Below are positions 25,430 to 34,428 of a stretch of DNA of 47,207 nt, one piece after another. The position numbers were made by a program, and so were the translations under genes. Source of the DNA: Planctomycetaceae bacterium (GTDB lineage Bacteria; Planctomycetota; Planctomycetia; Pirellulales; Pirellulaceae); NCBI GenBank assembly GCA_005778405.1, contig SXOA01000092.1, positions 1-47,207 on the forward strand, given 5' to 3'. A model generated the notes under the pieces. The model saw only the letters and a program-made list of their open reading frames with translations, searched no databases and was not told where the DNA came from. How positions within the stretch are numbered: position 1 is the first letter of the stretch; each line of letters opens with the position of its first letter.

Positions 25430-26356
25430 ATGATTGAGCTCATCGATTTCGGCAAGGACTACGGCCAATTCCGGGCCGTGGAGCGCCTCAACCTCAAAAT
25501 CGAAGCTGGCGAGATGTTCGGCTTTATCGGGCCCAACGGTGCGGGCAAGAGCACGACAATCCGTTTTCTCTCCACGCTGCTCAAAGCCAGCCGGGGGGAG
25601 GGAATCGTCAACGGACACAGTGTCACCCGCGATCCGATGGCGGTTCGCTACAGCATTGGTTACATGCCGGATAACTTTGGCGTCTACGACGGCATGAAGG
25701 TTTGGGAATTCCTGGATTTTTTCGCCGTGGCCTACAAAATTGGCAAGGCCAAACGGAAACAAGTCATCAGCGACGTGCTCGAGTTGCTTGACCTGGCGCA
25801 TAAGCGGGATGACTACGTCAACGGCCTTTCTCGCGGCATGAAGCAGCGGCTCTGCATGGCGAAAACGTTGGTGCATGACCCGCCGGTGCTCATCCTCGAC
25901 GAACCCACCAGTGGCCTCGACCCGCGCGCCCGCATCGAGGTCAAAGCCCTCTTCAAGGAACTGCGGCGGATGGGAAAAACCATCCTCATCTCCAGCCATA
26001 TCCTCACCGAGCTTGCCGACTGCTGTACCAGCATCGGCATCATCGAGCGTGGCCAGCTTTTGATGAGCGGGCCGATCGAAGACGTCTACCGCAAAATCCG
26101 CGGCAACCGGACGATTGAAATCCGCTTCAACAACAACATGGACGTCGGCCTCTCCGTCGTCCGCTCCCACCCCGCCTGCCGCAACGTCGCCGTCGACGTG
26201 AACCACTGCGTCGTCGAAATGGACTGCGACGACAAAGGCGTCAGTGAGCTCCTCAACCAGCTCATCTACAACAAAGTCGGCATCCACAACTTTGCCGAAA
26301 AGGATCCGTCGCTGGAAGACGTATTCATGATGGTGACGAAGGGGCTCGTGACGTAG
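25430..26356 (+). CDS. ABC transporter ATP-binding protein (ABC-2 type)
   Basis: 308 residues. Walker A G-P-N-G-A-G-K-S-T at 34-42, signature L-S-R-G-M at 133-137, Walker B LILDEP at 154-159 with D-loop SGLD, and H-loop SSH are all present, so it should hydrolyse ATP. The C-terminal 80 residues match the extra domain of ABC-2-type export ATPases. AGGACAGGG precedes ATG 25430. It follows the large membrane protein gene by 8 nt. No ABC-2 permease gene lies next to it, which is unusual: the membrane partner is encoded elsewhere, or the upstream protein with two helices takes part. Confidence 0.94.
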   Translation: MIELIDFGKDYGQFRAVERLNLKIEAGEMFGFIGPNGAGKSTTIRFLSTLLKASRGEGIVNGHSVTRDPMAVRYSIGYMPDNFGVYDGMKVWEFLDFFAVAYKIGKAKRKQVISDVLELLDLAHKRDDYVNGLSRGMKQRLCMAKTLVHDPPVLILDEPTSGLDPRARIEVKALFKELRRMGKTILISSHILTELADCCTSIGIIERGQLLMSGPIEDVYRKIRGNRTIEIRFNNNMDVGLSVVRSHPACRNVAVDVNHCVVEMDCDDKGVSELLNQLIYNKVGIHNFAEKDPSLEDVFMMVTKGLVT

Positions 26357-26392
26357 GGCGCAGCGGGCTTTGGGCGCGACACCAGTATTGGT

Positions 26393-26725
26393 TCACGCCA
26401 CGCGTTGCGCCGACGAACGGGAGTGCCGTCGAGCAAGCCAAAAGCCAACAGCCGCTCCGCCAAGAATGAAGCCGAAAATCAAGCTGAACATTACCCAGCG
26501 ATCCGCGGGGTGCTGGGTAATCTCGCTCATCGCGATTTCGCCGGTCACAAAGCTGCGAATCGTATAGAACTGCCAGTCTTCCAGGTTGGCAAGAATTGTG
26601 AGGCCGACATAGCCAAGGAACGCTCCTCCAAGACCATACAGAATCGTTCGCCAGGAGCGAGGCCGGCTAGACACCTTAGCCGCGGCTGAATTGATGGCTG
26701 TGGGAGATTCGTATGGGTTAATCAT
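26393..26725 (-). CDS. Small membrane protein with N-terminal NPYESP motif
   Basis: 110 residues starting M-I-N-P-Y-E-S-P-T. An N-terminal Asn-Pro-Tyr-x-Ser-Pro start recurs in small planctomycete membrane proteins (from memory, not searched). Two membrane helices are visible (about 29-46 and 78-97), followed by a basic tail. Function unknown. It converges on the ABC ATPase gene with a 36-nt gap. Confidence 0.65.
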   Translation of the reverse strand: MINPYESPTAINSAAAKVSSRPRSWRTILYGLGGAFLGYVGLTILANLEDWQFYTIRSFVTGEIAMSEITQHPADRWVMFSLIFGFILGGAAVGFWLARRHSRSSAQRVA

Positions 26726-26859
26726 CCTGCCGCTCTCGAACTGCTTTGTAATTTCTTTTTCGACACATCCCTCGGCAGGTTCACAGTCGCCCTTTGCGCC
26801 GCGGGGGGCAGGTTTTGCGACTTCATTCTAGGTAATAATCAACTCCGCCCTTTGCACAT

Positions 26860-26935
26860 CCTTCACCCCTTACACGCTCTCCACCGTCATCTCTCAGGGG
26901 CGCTTTCCGCTGGCCAGCCAGCGGACGTAGACTGA
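26860..26935 (-). pseudogene. Degenerate duplicate of the M14 carboxypeptidase C-terminus
   Basis: The minus strand reads SVYVRWLASGKRP, stop, EMTVESV, stop. It parallels the IVYVRWLVSGRGPFEVRVESV end of the carboxypeptidase encoded at 27473-29251. A 19-nt block (26914-26932) is identical to 27547-27565, and a 12-nt block (26874-26885) to 27507-27518, both 40 nt apart in each copy. The copy has at least two stop codons and no body, so it is a remnant. Confidence 0.8.
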
Positions 26936-26945
26936 GATTCGGATA

Positions 26946-27404
26946 TCATTCGAACGTCAATTGCACAGTGATTTCGTTGCTCAAAACAACTGGCTTGTCC
27001 ACGTCGAGCGCGGGGACTTGCACAAGTTCTACCTTGACGGCAAGTTTTCCGGCGAACTGGTTTGCGGCGAATCGGTATCCGATTTCGGGTTCGACGCCGG
27101 TCCAGGGAACCCGCATCCCAATGGGAACGGTACGGACCAGGCGGACTCTGGTGCCTACTTCGTCCAGCTTGACACCGGCCTTCATCGCGGGATTGATGGC
27201 GAAGTGAAGAGAAAAGTCCTTGGCACTCATTGCCGGCTTGTCAGTCCAAATGAAAAACGTGGCCTTGGCCTTGAACGCCTTTTCGGCCAGTTTGGCGAGC
27301 TTTTTGGGGATCTCAGCTTCCTTGGGGGCTTCTTGCGCGAAAGAACCAAGGGCGGGCGCAAACACTAGACACGCTGCCAAGAGTAGAAATCGGAGAGATT
27401 CCAT
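26946..27404 (-). CDS. Secreted hypothetical protein
   Basis: 152 residues with a clear signal peptide (MESLRFLLLAACLVFAPALG, cleavage near SFA) and a start at ATG 27404. The mature part begins with a Lys/Glu/Ala-rich helix (KEAEIPKKLAKLAEKAFKAK) and continues as a beta-rich domain ending VLSNEITVQLTFE. No catalytic motif or known domain is recognised. It lies between the intact carboxypeptidase gene and the degenerate copy of that gene's tail, so it was probably included in or inserted by the same rearrangement. Confidence 0.65.
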   Translation of the reverse strand: MESLRFLLLAACLVFAPALGSFAQEAPKEAEIPKKLAKLAEKAFKAKATFFIWTDKPAMSAKDFSLHFAINPAMKAGVKLDEVGTRVRLVRTVPIGMRVPWTGVEPEIGYRFAANQFAGKLAVKVELVQVPALDVDKPVVLSNEITVQLTFE

Positions 27405-27472
27405 GTCGATACCCCGCTGTCATTGAGCTCACCTCCACTGCTAGTCATTGAACCGGGATTCTGCGGGAGATG

Positions 27473-29251
27473 CTACTCCCCTTTCCGCAAATCTCTTCCT
27501 CCCTTTACGCTCTCCACCCGCACTTCAAATGGCCCCCTGCCGCTCACCAGCCAGCGGACGTAGACGATGCCGTGGGCGGGGATGGTATCGAGCTTCATTT
27601 GGGCGGGCTCGCGCTTTTGTTCGGCGGGTTCGCGGAAGAAGGGTTCGCTGGCGGTCAGGCCGAGGATGACGTTTGGCTGTTTGGCGTCCTTCTCTGCTAA
27701 GTGCAGCGAGACGATGTCGGGCGGCGTGAGCTTGCGGCGGACGTCGGCAGTGCTGTGGGTGGGGCAGGTTTTAGGATTCTCGATGATTGCGGTCACTTGC
27801 GTTATGCCGCCGGGCAAACTCTTGGTTTCCACGGACTGGATTTTCACGAGCGGCAATTCATCGGCATGGAACAATGAGAACGCCATGTTGCGGTGGCATT
27901 CTTCTTCCAGCAGAAAGCTCGGCGGCTGGCGCATCCAGTTTTTTTTCATGCCGCCAACTTCCACCTTGCCGTACTGCGGGTGCTCCACTTCTTTCCACGG
28001 GGCCAGCCCTTCGTCAAGCAGCAGGTATTTGTTGAAGGTCTCCTGCACTTCGCTGCTGCCGAAGAAGCCTTCGTGGCCGGTGGTGCGGAAGTAGTTGAAC
28101 GGCGTGAACAATTCGTTGGTAAACGTCCACGCCCCGCGGTTCTGATGCAGCCAGTCCACTTCGCCGCCGTAGACCTCGTACAAGTCGTTGGCGATGTTCA
28201 TATAGCGGTAGGCGGGGAGGATTTGCTCCCCCCGCTTGCCGATGACGTCGTAGACTGCCACGTCGCTGCCGTCGAAGGCATCGTCCTTGGCGCCCGGCCC
28301 GCGCAGGATCATGCCACCGGCGTTGTGATACGACTGGGCCCCTGCGATCTGCGGATGGGCCGCGATAAAGTCAGCCACAAGTCGGTTTTCCAGAATCGAG
28401 AACGGATAGCGATGCGCTCCGTTCTGAATGTAATCCGGCTGCCAATTCCAGCCCCAGTCTCGGTTGGGGTCATACGAGCCGTCCCCATCTTCGTTCACAC
28501 GGCCATCGCCGTCGTTGTCCTTTCCCTCCGCTCCTAGCAAACGATATTCTCCCTTCTCCCCCGGCTTCGCGGAGATGAGTAGCGAGGGAAAGTCCGGGTG
28601 CGGCTTAAGGCGGCCGTTTTTGTCTTTGACCCGCATCATGGTGATGCTGCCGTCCCCGTCCAGGTCGTCCGTCCCGTCCTCATCGACCAGACCGTCCTTG
28701 TCGTCATCCACGGGCCGCTGTCCGGTGCGAGGGGAATGCGTGGTATTCGCCTCATAAAAATGAGCGTCCCGCGAGTCGGGGCTCATCATCGGCAGCAGAT
28801 AGAACGTCCGCTCATCGAGCAGCCGCTTGACTACGTCGCTGTCCTGCCGCATCTCGCAGAGATACCAGGCGGTGTAAAGGACGACTTCCGTGGCCTGAAT
28901 CTCGTTGGCGTGAATGGCTCCGTCAATCCACATTGCGGGCTTCGCGGCAGCATCCCCCTTGGCAAAGTTCGTGACGGTCAGTACCAACATTTCCCGCCCG
29001 CCGTAGGACTTGCCCAGATTCTGCACTTTGGCGAACTGCGGATGGGCCTTCGCCAAATCCGCCAACAGATTCGCCGATTCCGAATAGTCGTGATAGATGT
29101 TCCACCGGGCCGGCACTTTGGGATTGGCCGGAGCACCAAGGGCCTTGTAGGGGGATTTTTCGACAGCCTGTTTTGCGGTCTCCTGTGCCAAACCTTTGAC
29201 GCCGCAAAGCAGAAGTGCTGCCACCACGATTTTTTTGGCAAATCTCATCAT
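27473..29251 (-). CDS. Secreted M14-family zinc carboxypeptidase
   Basis: 592 residues with a signal peptide (first 22 residues). The metallopeptidase domain has the H-x-x-E zinc motif in GAIHANE (His114, Glu117) and the third ligand His309 in AQSYHNAGG. The segment GAWTFTNELF probably carries the general-base Glu. An insertion at about 181-260 holds several D-x-D-x-D-G calcium-type loops (DDDKDG, DLDGDG, DNDGDG), unusual in classical carboxypeptidases but seen in large secreted relatives. A C-terminal region after about residue 440 probably forms a beta domain. It is expected to trim peptides outside the cytoplasm. A truncated copy of its last part lies downstream at 26860-26935. Confidence 0.93.
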   Translation of the reverse strand: MMRFAKKIVVAALLLCGVKGLAQETAKQAVEKSPYKALGAPANPKVPARWNIYHDYSESANLLADLAKAHPQFAKVQNLGKSYGGREMLVLTVTNFAKGDAAAKPAMWIDGAIHANEIQATEVVLYTAWYLCEMRQDSDVVKRLLDERTFYLLPMMSPDSRDAHFYEANTTHSPRTGQRPVDDDKDGLVDEDGTDDLDGDGSITMMRVKDKNGRLKPHPDFPSLLISAKPGEKGEYRLLGAEGKDNDGDGRVNEDGDGSYDPNRDWGWNWQPDYIQNGAHRYPFSILENRLVADFIAAHPQIAGAQSYHNAGGMILRGPGAKDDAFDGSDVAVYDVIGKRGEQILPAYRYMNIANDLYEVYGGEVDWLHQNRGAWTFTNELFTPFNYFRTTGHEGFFGSSEVQETFNKYLLLDEGLAPWKEVEHPQYGKVEVGGMKKNWMRQPPSFLLEEECHRNMAFSLFHADELPLVKIQSVETKSLPGGITQVTAIIENPKTCPTHSTADVRRKLTPPDIVSLHLAEKDAKQPNVILGLTASEPFFREPAEQKREPAQMKLDTIPAHGIVYVRWLVSGRGPFEVRVESVKGGRDLRKGE

Positions 29252-29467
29252 TCTTTGTCTCTAAATTGTGGCAGCGCCGTAGGTACTTTTACTCTAATTG
29301 GCAAGTCTGCGGTCTGCCATCCCTGCGAAAGTCAAGGAAAAATAGGGCAGATGGTATTTCCCTCGTCTGGTAAGAGTTAAAAATGTTTTTCGCCTCGCAA
29401 GAGAATCAATTGGACTGCCGAAACGCTCTTGGCATGCTGGTTGGAACCGCCTCGACGGAGCATGCCC

Positions 29468-30007
29468 ATGTTTCGCACTCGATAATGGCTCTTTCCCATC
29501 ATCGCTACCACTTTGTTGGGAGTAATACTTGCAGAATTGTATGCCCCAGAGAAAACGACCTCTGGAAATCCGCCGCGCCAGTTTCTGCCCATCGACGACA
29601 AGTCCAACGTATTCGCCGAGTATGTACTGCTCGATTTCGCCGAGGAAGCCCCGGCCAGAGAGGTCGATGCCAATGGGCCGCCCACGGTTGTTGTACGGAC
29701 ACTCGCCATCTGTGGTCCACGGCGATGTACCACTCCCAGCTACACCAGCAGCCTTGCGATGGTCAGCGGCGCGTGCTCAAAAATGCAGGCACTTTGTGCC
29801 GGTTCCGACGAGTACGGTTTTGCGGAACGCCGCAAGCACTGTGAACTAACTGAAAAGGATGCCGACACCATGGTGACCTTGGAAATACCGACCGGGAACT
29901 CCACGGCCGAAATGGCCGCATTGTCCCAAGCGCTCGGCGGATACCACATTGCCGTCGACAACGAAGTGGGCATCAAAGTGGGGCGTGAAATCGCCGCTTG
30001 GAGCTGA
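29468..30007 (+). pseudogene. Probable membrane-anchored protein gene broken by a nonsense codon
   Basis: Behind a CGGAG site with 7-nt spacing, ATG 29468 reads M-F-R-T-R, then an in-frame TAA (29483-29485), then W-L-F-P-I-I-A-T-T-L-L-G-V-I-L-A, a typical signal or anchor helix. The frame then stays open to 30007 with gene-like codon use (GVILAELYAPEK, FAEYVLLDFAEEAP, ending VGREIAAWS). Without the TAA it would be about 179 residues. I do not recognise the product. Either the gene is dead, translation restarts at TTG 29513 with half the helix, or the TAA is a sequence error. Confidence 0.5.
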
Positions 30008-30069
30008 CCGAAGGACCAGGAATACTTCGACGGGACGGCGAAAGTCCGCCCTAAAAAAGTAGTCGCTGT

Positions 30070-32553
30070 TTACGGCTTGATGGTCGTGCCAGGCACCACG
30101 ACTTCGATGGCCGTATCCCCCTGCTTTCCTTCCTCCACGACGAGGTGCCGGTCGGCGGCCAGTTGATCAAACGACTGGACTTGGCCGGAGGGCCAGCGGA
30201 TCGTCAGCTTTTCGACCTGGTTCAAATCCCCCAGGCCGAAATGGGCGACACAGGGGGACTGCGAGCGGAAGCTGTTGGCCAGGTACATCTCGCGCACGAT
30301 CTGCTTTCCGCCGGCTTCGACTACCAGCCGAGCACCGATGCCCAGGCGGTTGCTCTGCACACCTCGCAGCGAAACCTTCAGATAGTGCTTTGGGGGGAAC
30401 TGGTTTTCGAAGAACAGCAGGGGCCCGCCGCCGACCTGCCGCACCACCATGTCCAGTTGGCCGTTGTTCCGGAAGTCGGCAGCTACCACATCTCGGCCGT
30501 CGCCGGACGAGTCCGTGCCCGAGATGTAACTGACGTCGGCGAAACCCTCGCCCTGCAGATTAAGGTAGGTGCGGTTCCGCTCGTACGCGCTCAGGTTGTG
30601 CCCTTCTTTAACGATATCCCAGGGATTGCTGACCCAGAATTCCTTGTGCTCGGAGTCGAGCTTTCCTGGTTTGGGAATTTTTGCTCCGCGATTGTATGGC
30701 TGTGACACGACAGCCTGCCAGACGCAGCTTCAGCCATCGGGCTCGTTCGGATCGACGCTGATGAAACCTGCGGTGGCGTGAATATCCAGGAAGCCGTCGT
30801 TGTCCAAATCCGCCATGCAGGGTCCATAGGCCCAGCCGACGTCGGCGACCTGGTACGCAGCGCCGACGCGCTCAAAGTTCAAGTTACCGTTATTGCGCCA
30901 CAACTGGCTCCCCTTGGTATAGGAATTCATCAGGTCCATGATGTGCTGGGGATACGCGTCGGAGCGCAAATTCCCGATGACCCGGTTGCCCGCCTTGGAG
31001 TACATGTTGGCGCAGTAAAGGTCGATGTTGCCATCGTTGTTGAAGTCGCCGACCGTCAATCCCATCGTGCCGAAGTCGTTTGGACCTTGAGCAAGGTTAT
31101 GCTCTCGAAACGTGCCGTTCTGTTGGTTCACGAGCAGTACGCCGTTGCCGAATTCGTTGGGAACATGGACATCCGGCCAGCCGTCGCTGTTGGCGTCCAA
31201 CCATGCAGCCGTGAAAACGGAGCGGCGGCCTCCCTCGGCATTCGCAGCCTTCGAAACGTCCTTAAACTGCCAGTTGCCTAAGTTCATGAGCAACTGGTTG
31301 CCATGAATCCGGCCGCTCCGTCCCTGCACCCAACTGTCGTCCTTGGGGAGCCCCTCCGAGACGAAGTACAAGTCCATCTTCCCGTCAAGGTTATAGTCCG
31401 CCGCGGACACGTTCGAGGCGGCCGGGATCATTCCGATGTTCGAACAGAGCGTCACGAAGGTAAATCGTCGTCCCTGCTCGTTCCTGAAGAGATAATTGTC
31501 GAGCAACAGGTCTTCCCAACCGTCGCCGTTCAGGTCGACGAACAGGACCAGTACGCTGCCGCGGATTGGTACGTTTGTCAGGCCTGTTTTTTCCGCAACT
31601 TCGGCGAATTTCCCCTCCGGGCTGCCTTGGTAAAAGGCCAGCCCCGTGACGTCCGTAATCAGCATGTCAATGCAACCATCTCGATTAAAATCGCAGAGGC
31701 TCGCGCTGCCAGTGTCCGTGATAGGCTGCTCTTGCTCGTTAATCGTCCAATTGTCTCGCCAGCGCTTCACGTCGATGCCCCGCTCCTCGCCGGCGAGCCG
31801 CATCAGGAACCGGCTGGAGTGGCTGGTCTGCGCCTGAAGAATCTTGCACGATTGCAGCCAGCGGCCCGTCTTCGCCAACTTTTCCTCAGGCCGGGGAACG
31901 ACGCATTCGAGCTGCATCGTCACTTCCGTGGGCTGGCCGGGATCGGCTTCACCCCACATTCGCAGCAGGCAGGTTCCTTTCCAGAGCCCGTCGAGGCCCT
32001 TTCGCCCCTCGAGCGGGGACAGGCCCATGATCGAAAGCTTGGCCTTGGGATCCTGGTGGAAAAGGGCCCGGTAGGCCAGCAGCGCCGCCACGAATTGGTC
32101 GGCATCCGCGGCGACCGTCGGCCCCTCGTCGCTCCTCAGTCGCCGAAAATGCACGAGATCCGTATCGAGCTTGATGGCCTTCGCTTCTCCAGGTAACTCG
32201 GCTGTGAACCCGTCAACCAGCATGTTCCGCAGTGCTTCCGCGTCGGCCTTGACCAGGCTTTGCGCGGCCCGCTTGAAAGCGGTATCATGCAGGATGTTAG
32301 CGTGGTGCTCGATTTCCCACAGGTAATTACGTTCCGCCTCGTCGAGCAGGGCTCTTGTCACTTCAGGAGCGGCGGCAAATCCGCTTGTCCCGACAGTTGC
32401 CAGTTCCGCGTTGAGATTGGGAGCCGTCGGTGACGCGGCGGGAAGCCCCGGACGGTCAGTGGAAAATGAGTCCCAGGCGACAAGGACCGCGACAACGCCG
32501 GCGATTAAACACCCGGCGAGCAGGAGGCCTAAGCGAAAAAAACCATTTGACAC
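30070..32553 (-). CDS. CRTAC1-type FG-GAP/ASPIC-UnbV protein with in-frame TGA (candidate selenoprotein)
   Basis: The frame runs from a start near 32553 (GTG; TTG 32571 is the alternative) to 30070, about 827 codons, with one internal TGA at 30730-30732 (codon 608). An N-terminal anchor helix is followed by a helical region, then FG-GAP/VCBS repeats with calcium-type loops (CDFNRDGCID, VDLNGDGWED, ADYNLDGKMD, GDFNNDGNID, ADLDNDGFLD). After the TGA the frame continues as CVWQAVVSQ, another repeat (ADFRNNGQLD) and a complete ASPIC/UnbV domain (RLGIGARLVVEAGG, HFGLGDLNQVEKLTIRWPSG). The protein is expected to be exported. It is read as one gene because both halves belong to one family architecture and share the frame. 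The downstream half alone has only a poor GTG start at 30708. Alternatives are a nonsense mutation or a base error. Confidence 0.75.
30698..30715 (-). promoter_or_regulatory. Candidate bacterial SECIS hairpin
   Basis: On the minus strand GGCTGT-CGTGTC-ACAGCC forms a 6-bp stem with a 6-nt loop, starting 14 nt after the TGA at 30730-30732. The loop has G at its second position followed by T, as expected for SelB-binding loops. Position and size fit the minimal upper stem-loop known from E. coli fdhF. Confidence 0.5.
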
Positions 32554-32696
32554 TGGAAATAACCCGTGCAAAAGGGTAGCAAGCGTAGATATTTCCCTGC
32601 TTTTAGTCTCAAATGAGCGCCACTGTCAACTAGTAAACGTAACAAGTAGCCATAAATCCGAAGCGAAAAAGTTGACCTCGCGCACGAAGGCACACT

Positions 32697-33026
32697 ATGT
32701 CATCACTGCCCGAAGCCGAGCAGCGCGTTCTGGAAACCCCCTTCGGCCCCGTCGTCGGCTCAAGCTACCTCTGGGACGGTGGCCAGTATTGTGCCATCCA
32801 TACCGGTCGGGGGGTCGTCGGCTGCGGGATTTTTGACCTGGCCTGTGCCGATGTCTTTTCCATGGCTTTTGCCATCTGCCGGGGAACGCCGGAGAATCCG
32901 CTGGTCAAGCCGGAAGACCTGTTTGGGGCCAAAGTCACGGCGGTGAGCGCGGCGGCAGGAAAAATGGGGGTTTTGCCGGGAATGACCGGGCTGGAGGCGA
33001 TCCAACTATTGCAGGATCCCTCGTAA
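32697..33026 (+). CDS. DUF1805 (YunC-like) family protein
   Basis: 109 residues with no signal peptide. The DUF1805 pattern is visible: GSSYLWDGGQYCAIHTGRG, then GCGIFDLACADVF, and the C-terminal TAVSAAAGKMGVLPGMTGLEA. The family is small, cytoplasmic and of unknown biochemical role. GAAGG lies about 6 nt upstream of ATG 32697. The gene is divergent from the CRTAC1-type gene. Confidence 0.8.
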   Translation: MSSLPEAEQRVLETPFGPVVGSSYLWDGGQYCAIHTGRGVVGCGIFDLACADVFSMAFAICRGTPENPLVKPEDLFGAKVTAVSAAAGKMGVLPGMTGLEAIQLLQDPS

Positions 33027-33116
33027 CCGGTGTGCGACCGCAACTTTTGTTAGCTGCAGGGGTTTAAGATCGGTTAGAATGAATGGACGATACGAGCCTG
33101 CTTAGGAGACTGACAA

Positions 33117-34409
33117 ATGAACCGCCGACTTCCGATGTTTGTGCTTTTTGTCATGGGTGGCGTCGTACTGTCGATTGGGTCGGCTTTTGGGCAGGGAGGT
33201 GGCGGACGAGGCAATCGTGGGGGCGGCGGAGGCATGAGTTTTGATCCCGCGGAGATTCTCAAGCGGGCGGACGACAACAACAATGGGATCATTGAGCCCA
33301 ATGAAGTCTCCAACAGAAATCGCATGTTCATCGAACGAGCGGTCGAACGGGCCAAGCTGGACATCACCAAAGCGATGCCCATCGATAAGCTGCTACCAGC
33401 CATGCAGGCGAACTTCGACGATTTCCGCAAGCAGCAGGAAACCGGTCGCGCTCCCGGTAGCTCTCCTTCCAGCAGCCCCTCCGCAGGTAGCTCAAGTATA
33501 CCCCGGCCAACCAGCGGCTTCGGGACCCCTGCCGCCGTCGCGCCTGCCGCCACCAGCAGCGGCTTTGGCAGCTCCTCCAGTCGGGCGGGTTCGATCATGT
33601 CGCTGGAAACGAAGTTCGACCAATCCGTCATTGACTATGTCCAAGGAACCTTGCTCCGGGAACAAGACAAAAACGGCGACGGCTATATCGACAAGGCCGA
33701 ATGGGCCGGCGGAAATTGGTCCAAATCCAACCCGCCTGAAAACTCTGACCTCAATAAGGACAGCAAACTCAGCCGCGAAGAGCTCTGCATCCGCATCTCC
33801 AAGAGCCGCGGCATTCCCATCAAGGGAGAGACGGCTTCCTCGACTCCGAGCGCTCCTTCGTCGTCGTATGGGCCGCCGAGCGGATCGAGCGTTAGCAGTT
33901 CGTCCGGAGCCGGAGAACAGGTGAAGAAATATGCCGAAGGGCTGCTCAAGCAGCACGACAAGAACAAGGATGGCATGTTGCAGCGCGACGAATGGAAAGA
34001 AATGAAAACCGAACATCAGGGAGCCGACTCCAACAGCGACGGCACCATCACGCTGGCGGAATTGACCACGCGGATTTCCGCCTATTCCAGCGGCGGAGCC
34101 GGCTCGTCACCCCTTTCGTCCAGTTCCAGCCCGTCTGGATTCGGTGGTGGCAAGTCCTTCAGGGGAGGCGGCGACAAGACAGCTTCCGCAACGAAAAAGA
34201 GCTACCGCTTTCTCACTCCCACGGAGCGGCTGCCGAAGGGAATGCCGGACTGGTTCATTAAGAGCGATGCCGACGGGGATGGTCAGATAATGATGGCCGA
34301 ATACGCTTCCAGTTTTACTGACACAATTGCCGCCGAATTCGCCAAACTCGATTTGGATGGCGACGGCATCATCACGCCGAATGAATGTATGGCAGGTGAG
34401 AAAAAGTAG
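33117..34409 (+). CDS. Secreted multi-EF-hand calcium-binding protein
   Basis: 430 residues with a signal peptide (1-25) followed by a Gly/Arg-rich stretch (GQGGGGRGNRGGGGG). Seven EF-hand-type loops can be read: DDNNNGIIEPNE, DKNGDGYIDKAE, DLNKDSKLSREE, DKNKDGMLQRDE, DSNSDGTITLAE, DADGDGQIMMAE and DLDGDGIITPNE. Ser/Pro/Gly-rich linkers separate them. It is likely an exported calcium-binding protein. The partner is unknown. TTAGGAGA precedes ATG 33117. It ends 19 nt from the convergent kinase gene. Confidence 0.9.
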   Translation: MNRRLPMFVLFVMGGVVLSIGSAFGQGGGGRGNRGGGGGMSFDPAEILKRADDNNNGIIEPNEVSNRNRMFIERAVERAKLDITKAMPIDKLLPAMQANFDDFRKQQETGRAPGSSPSSSPSAGSSSIPRPTSGFGTPAAVAPAATSSGFGSSSSRAGSIMSLETKFDQSVIDYVQGTLLREQDKNGDGYIDKAEWAGGNWSKSNPPENSDLNKDSKLSREELCIRISKSRGIPIKGETASSTPSAPSSSYGPPSGSSVSSSSGAGEQVKKYAEGLLKQHDKNKDGMLQRDEWKEMKTEHQGADSNSDGTITLAELTTRISAYSSGGAGSSPLSSSSSPSGFGGGKSFRGGGDKTASATKKSYRFLTPTERLPKGMPDWFIKSDADGDGQIMMAEYASSFTDTIAAEFAKLDLDGDGIITPNECMAGEKK

Positions 34410-34428
34410 GAAGCGCTCAGGAAGTGGG

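Noticed and set aside
29377..29733. Minus-strand frames opposite the broken gene at 29468-30007
   Set aside because: Ser/Thr/Gly-rich shadow sequence. The plus-strand frame has a ribosome binding site, a helix and better codon use. A second minus frame without a start was also considered and judged weaker.
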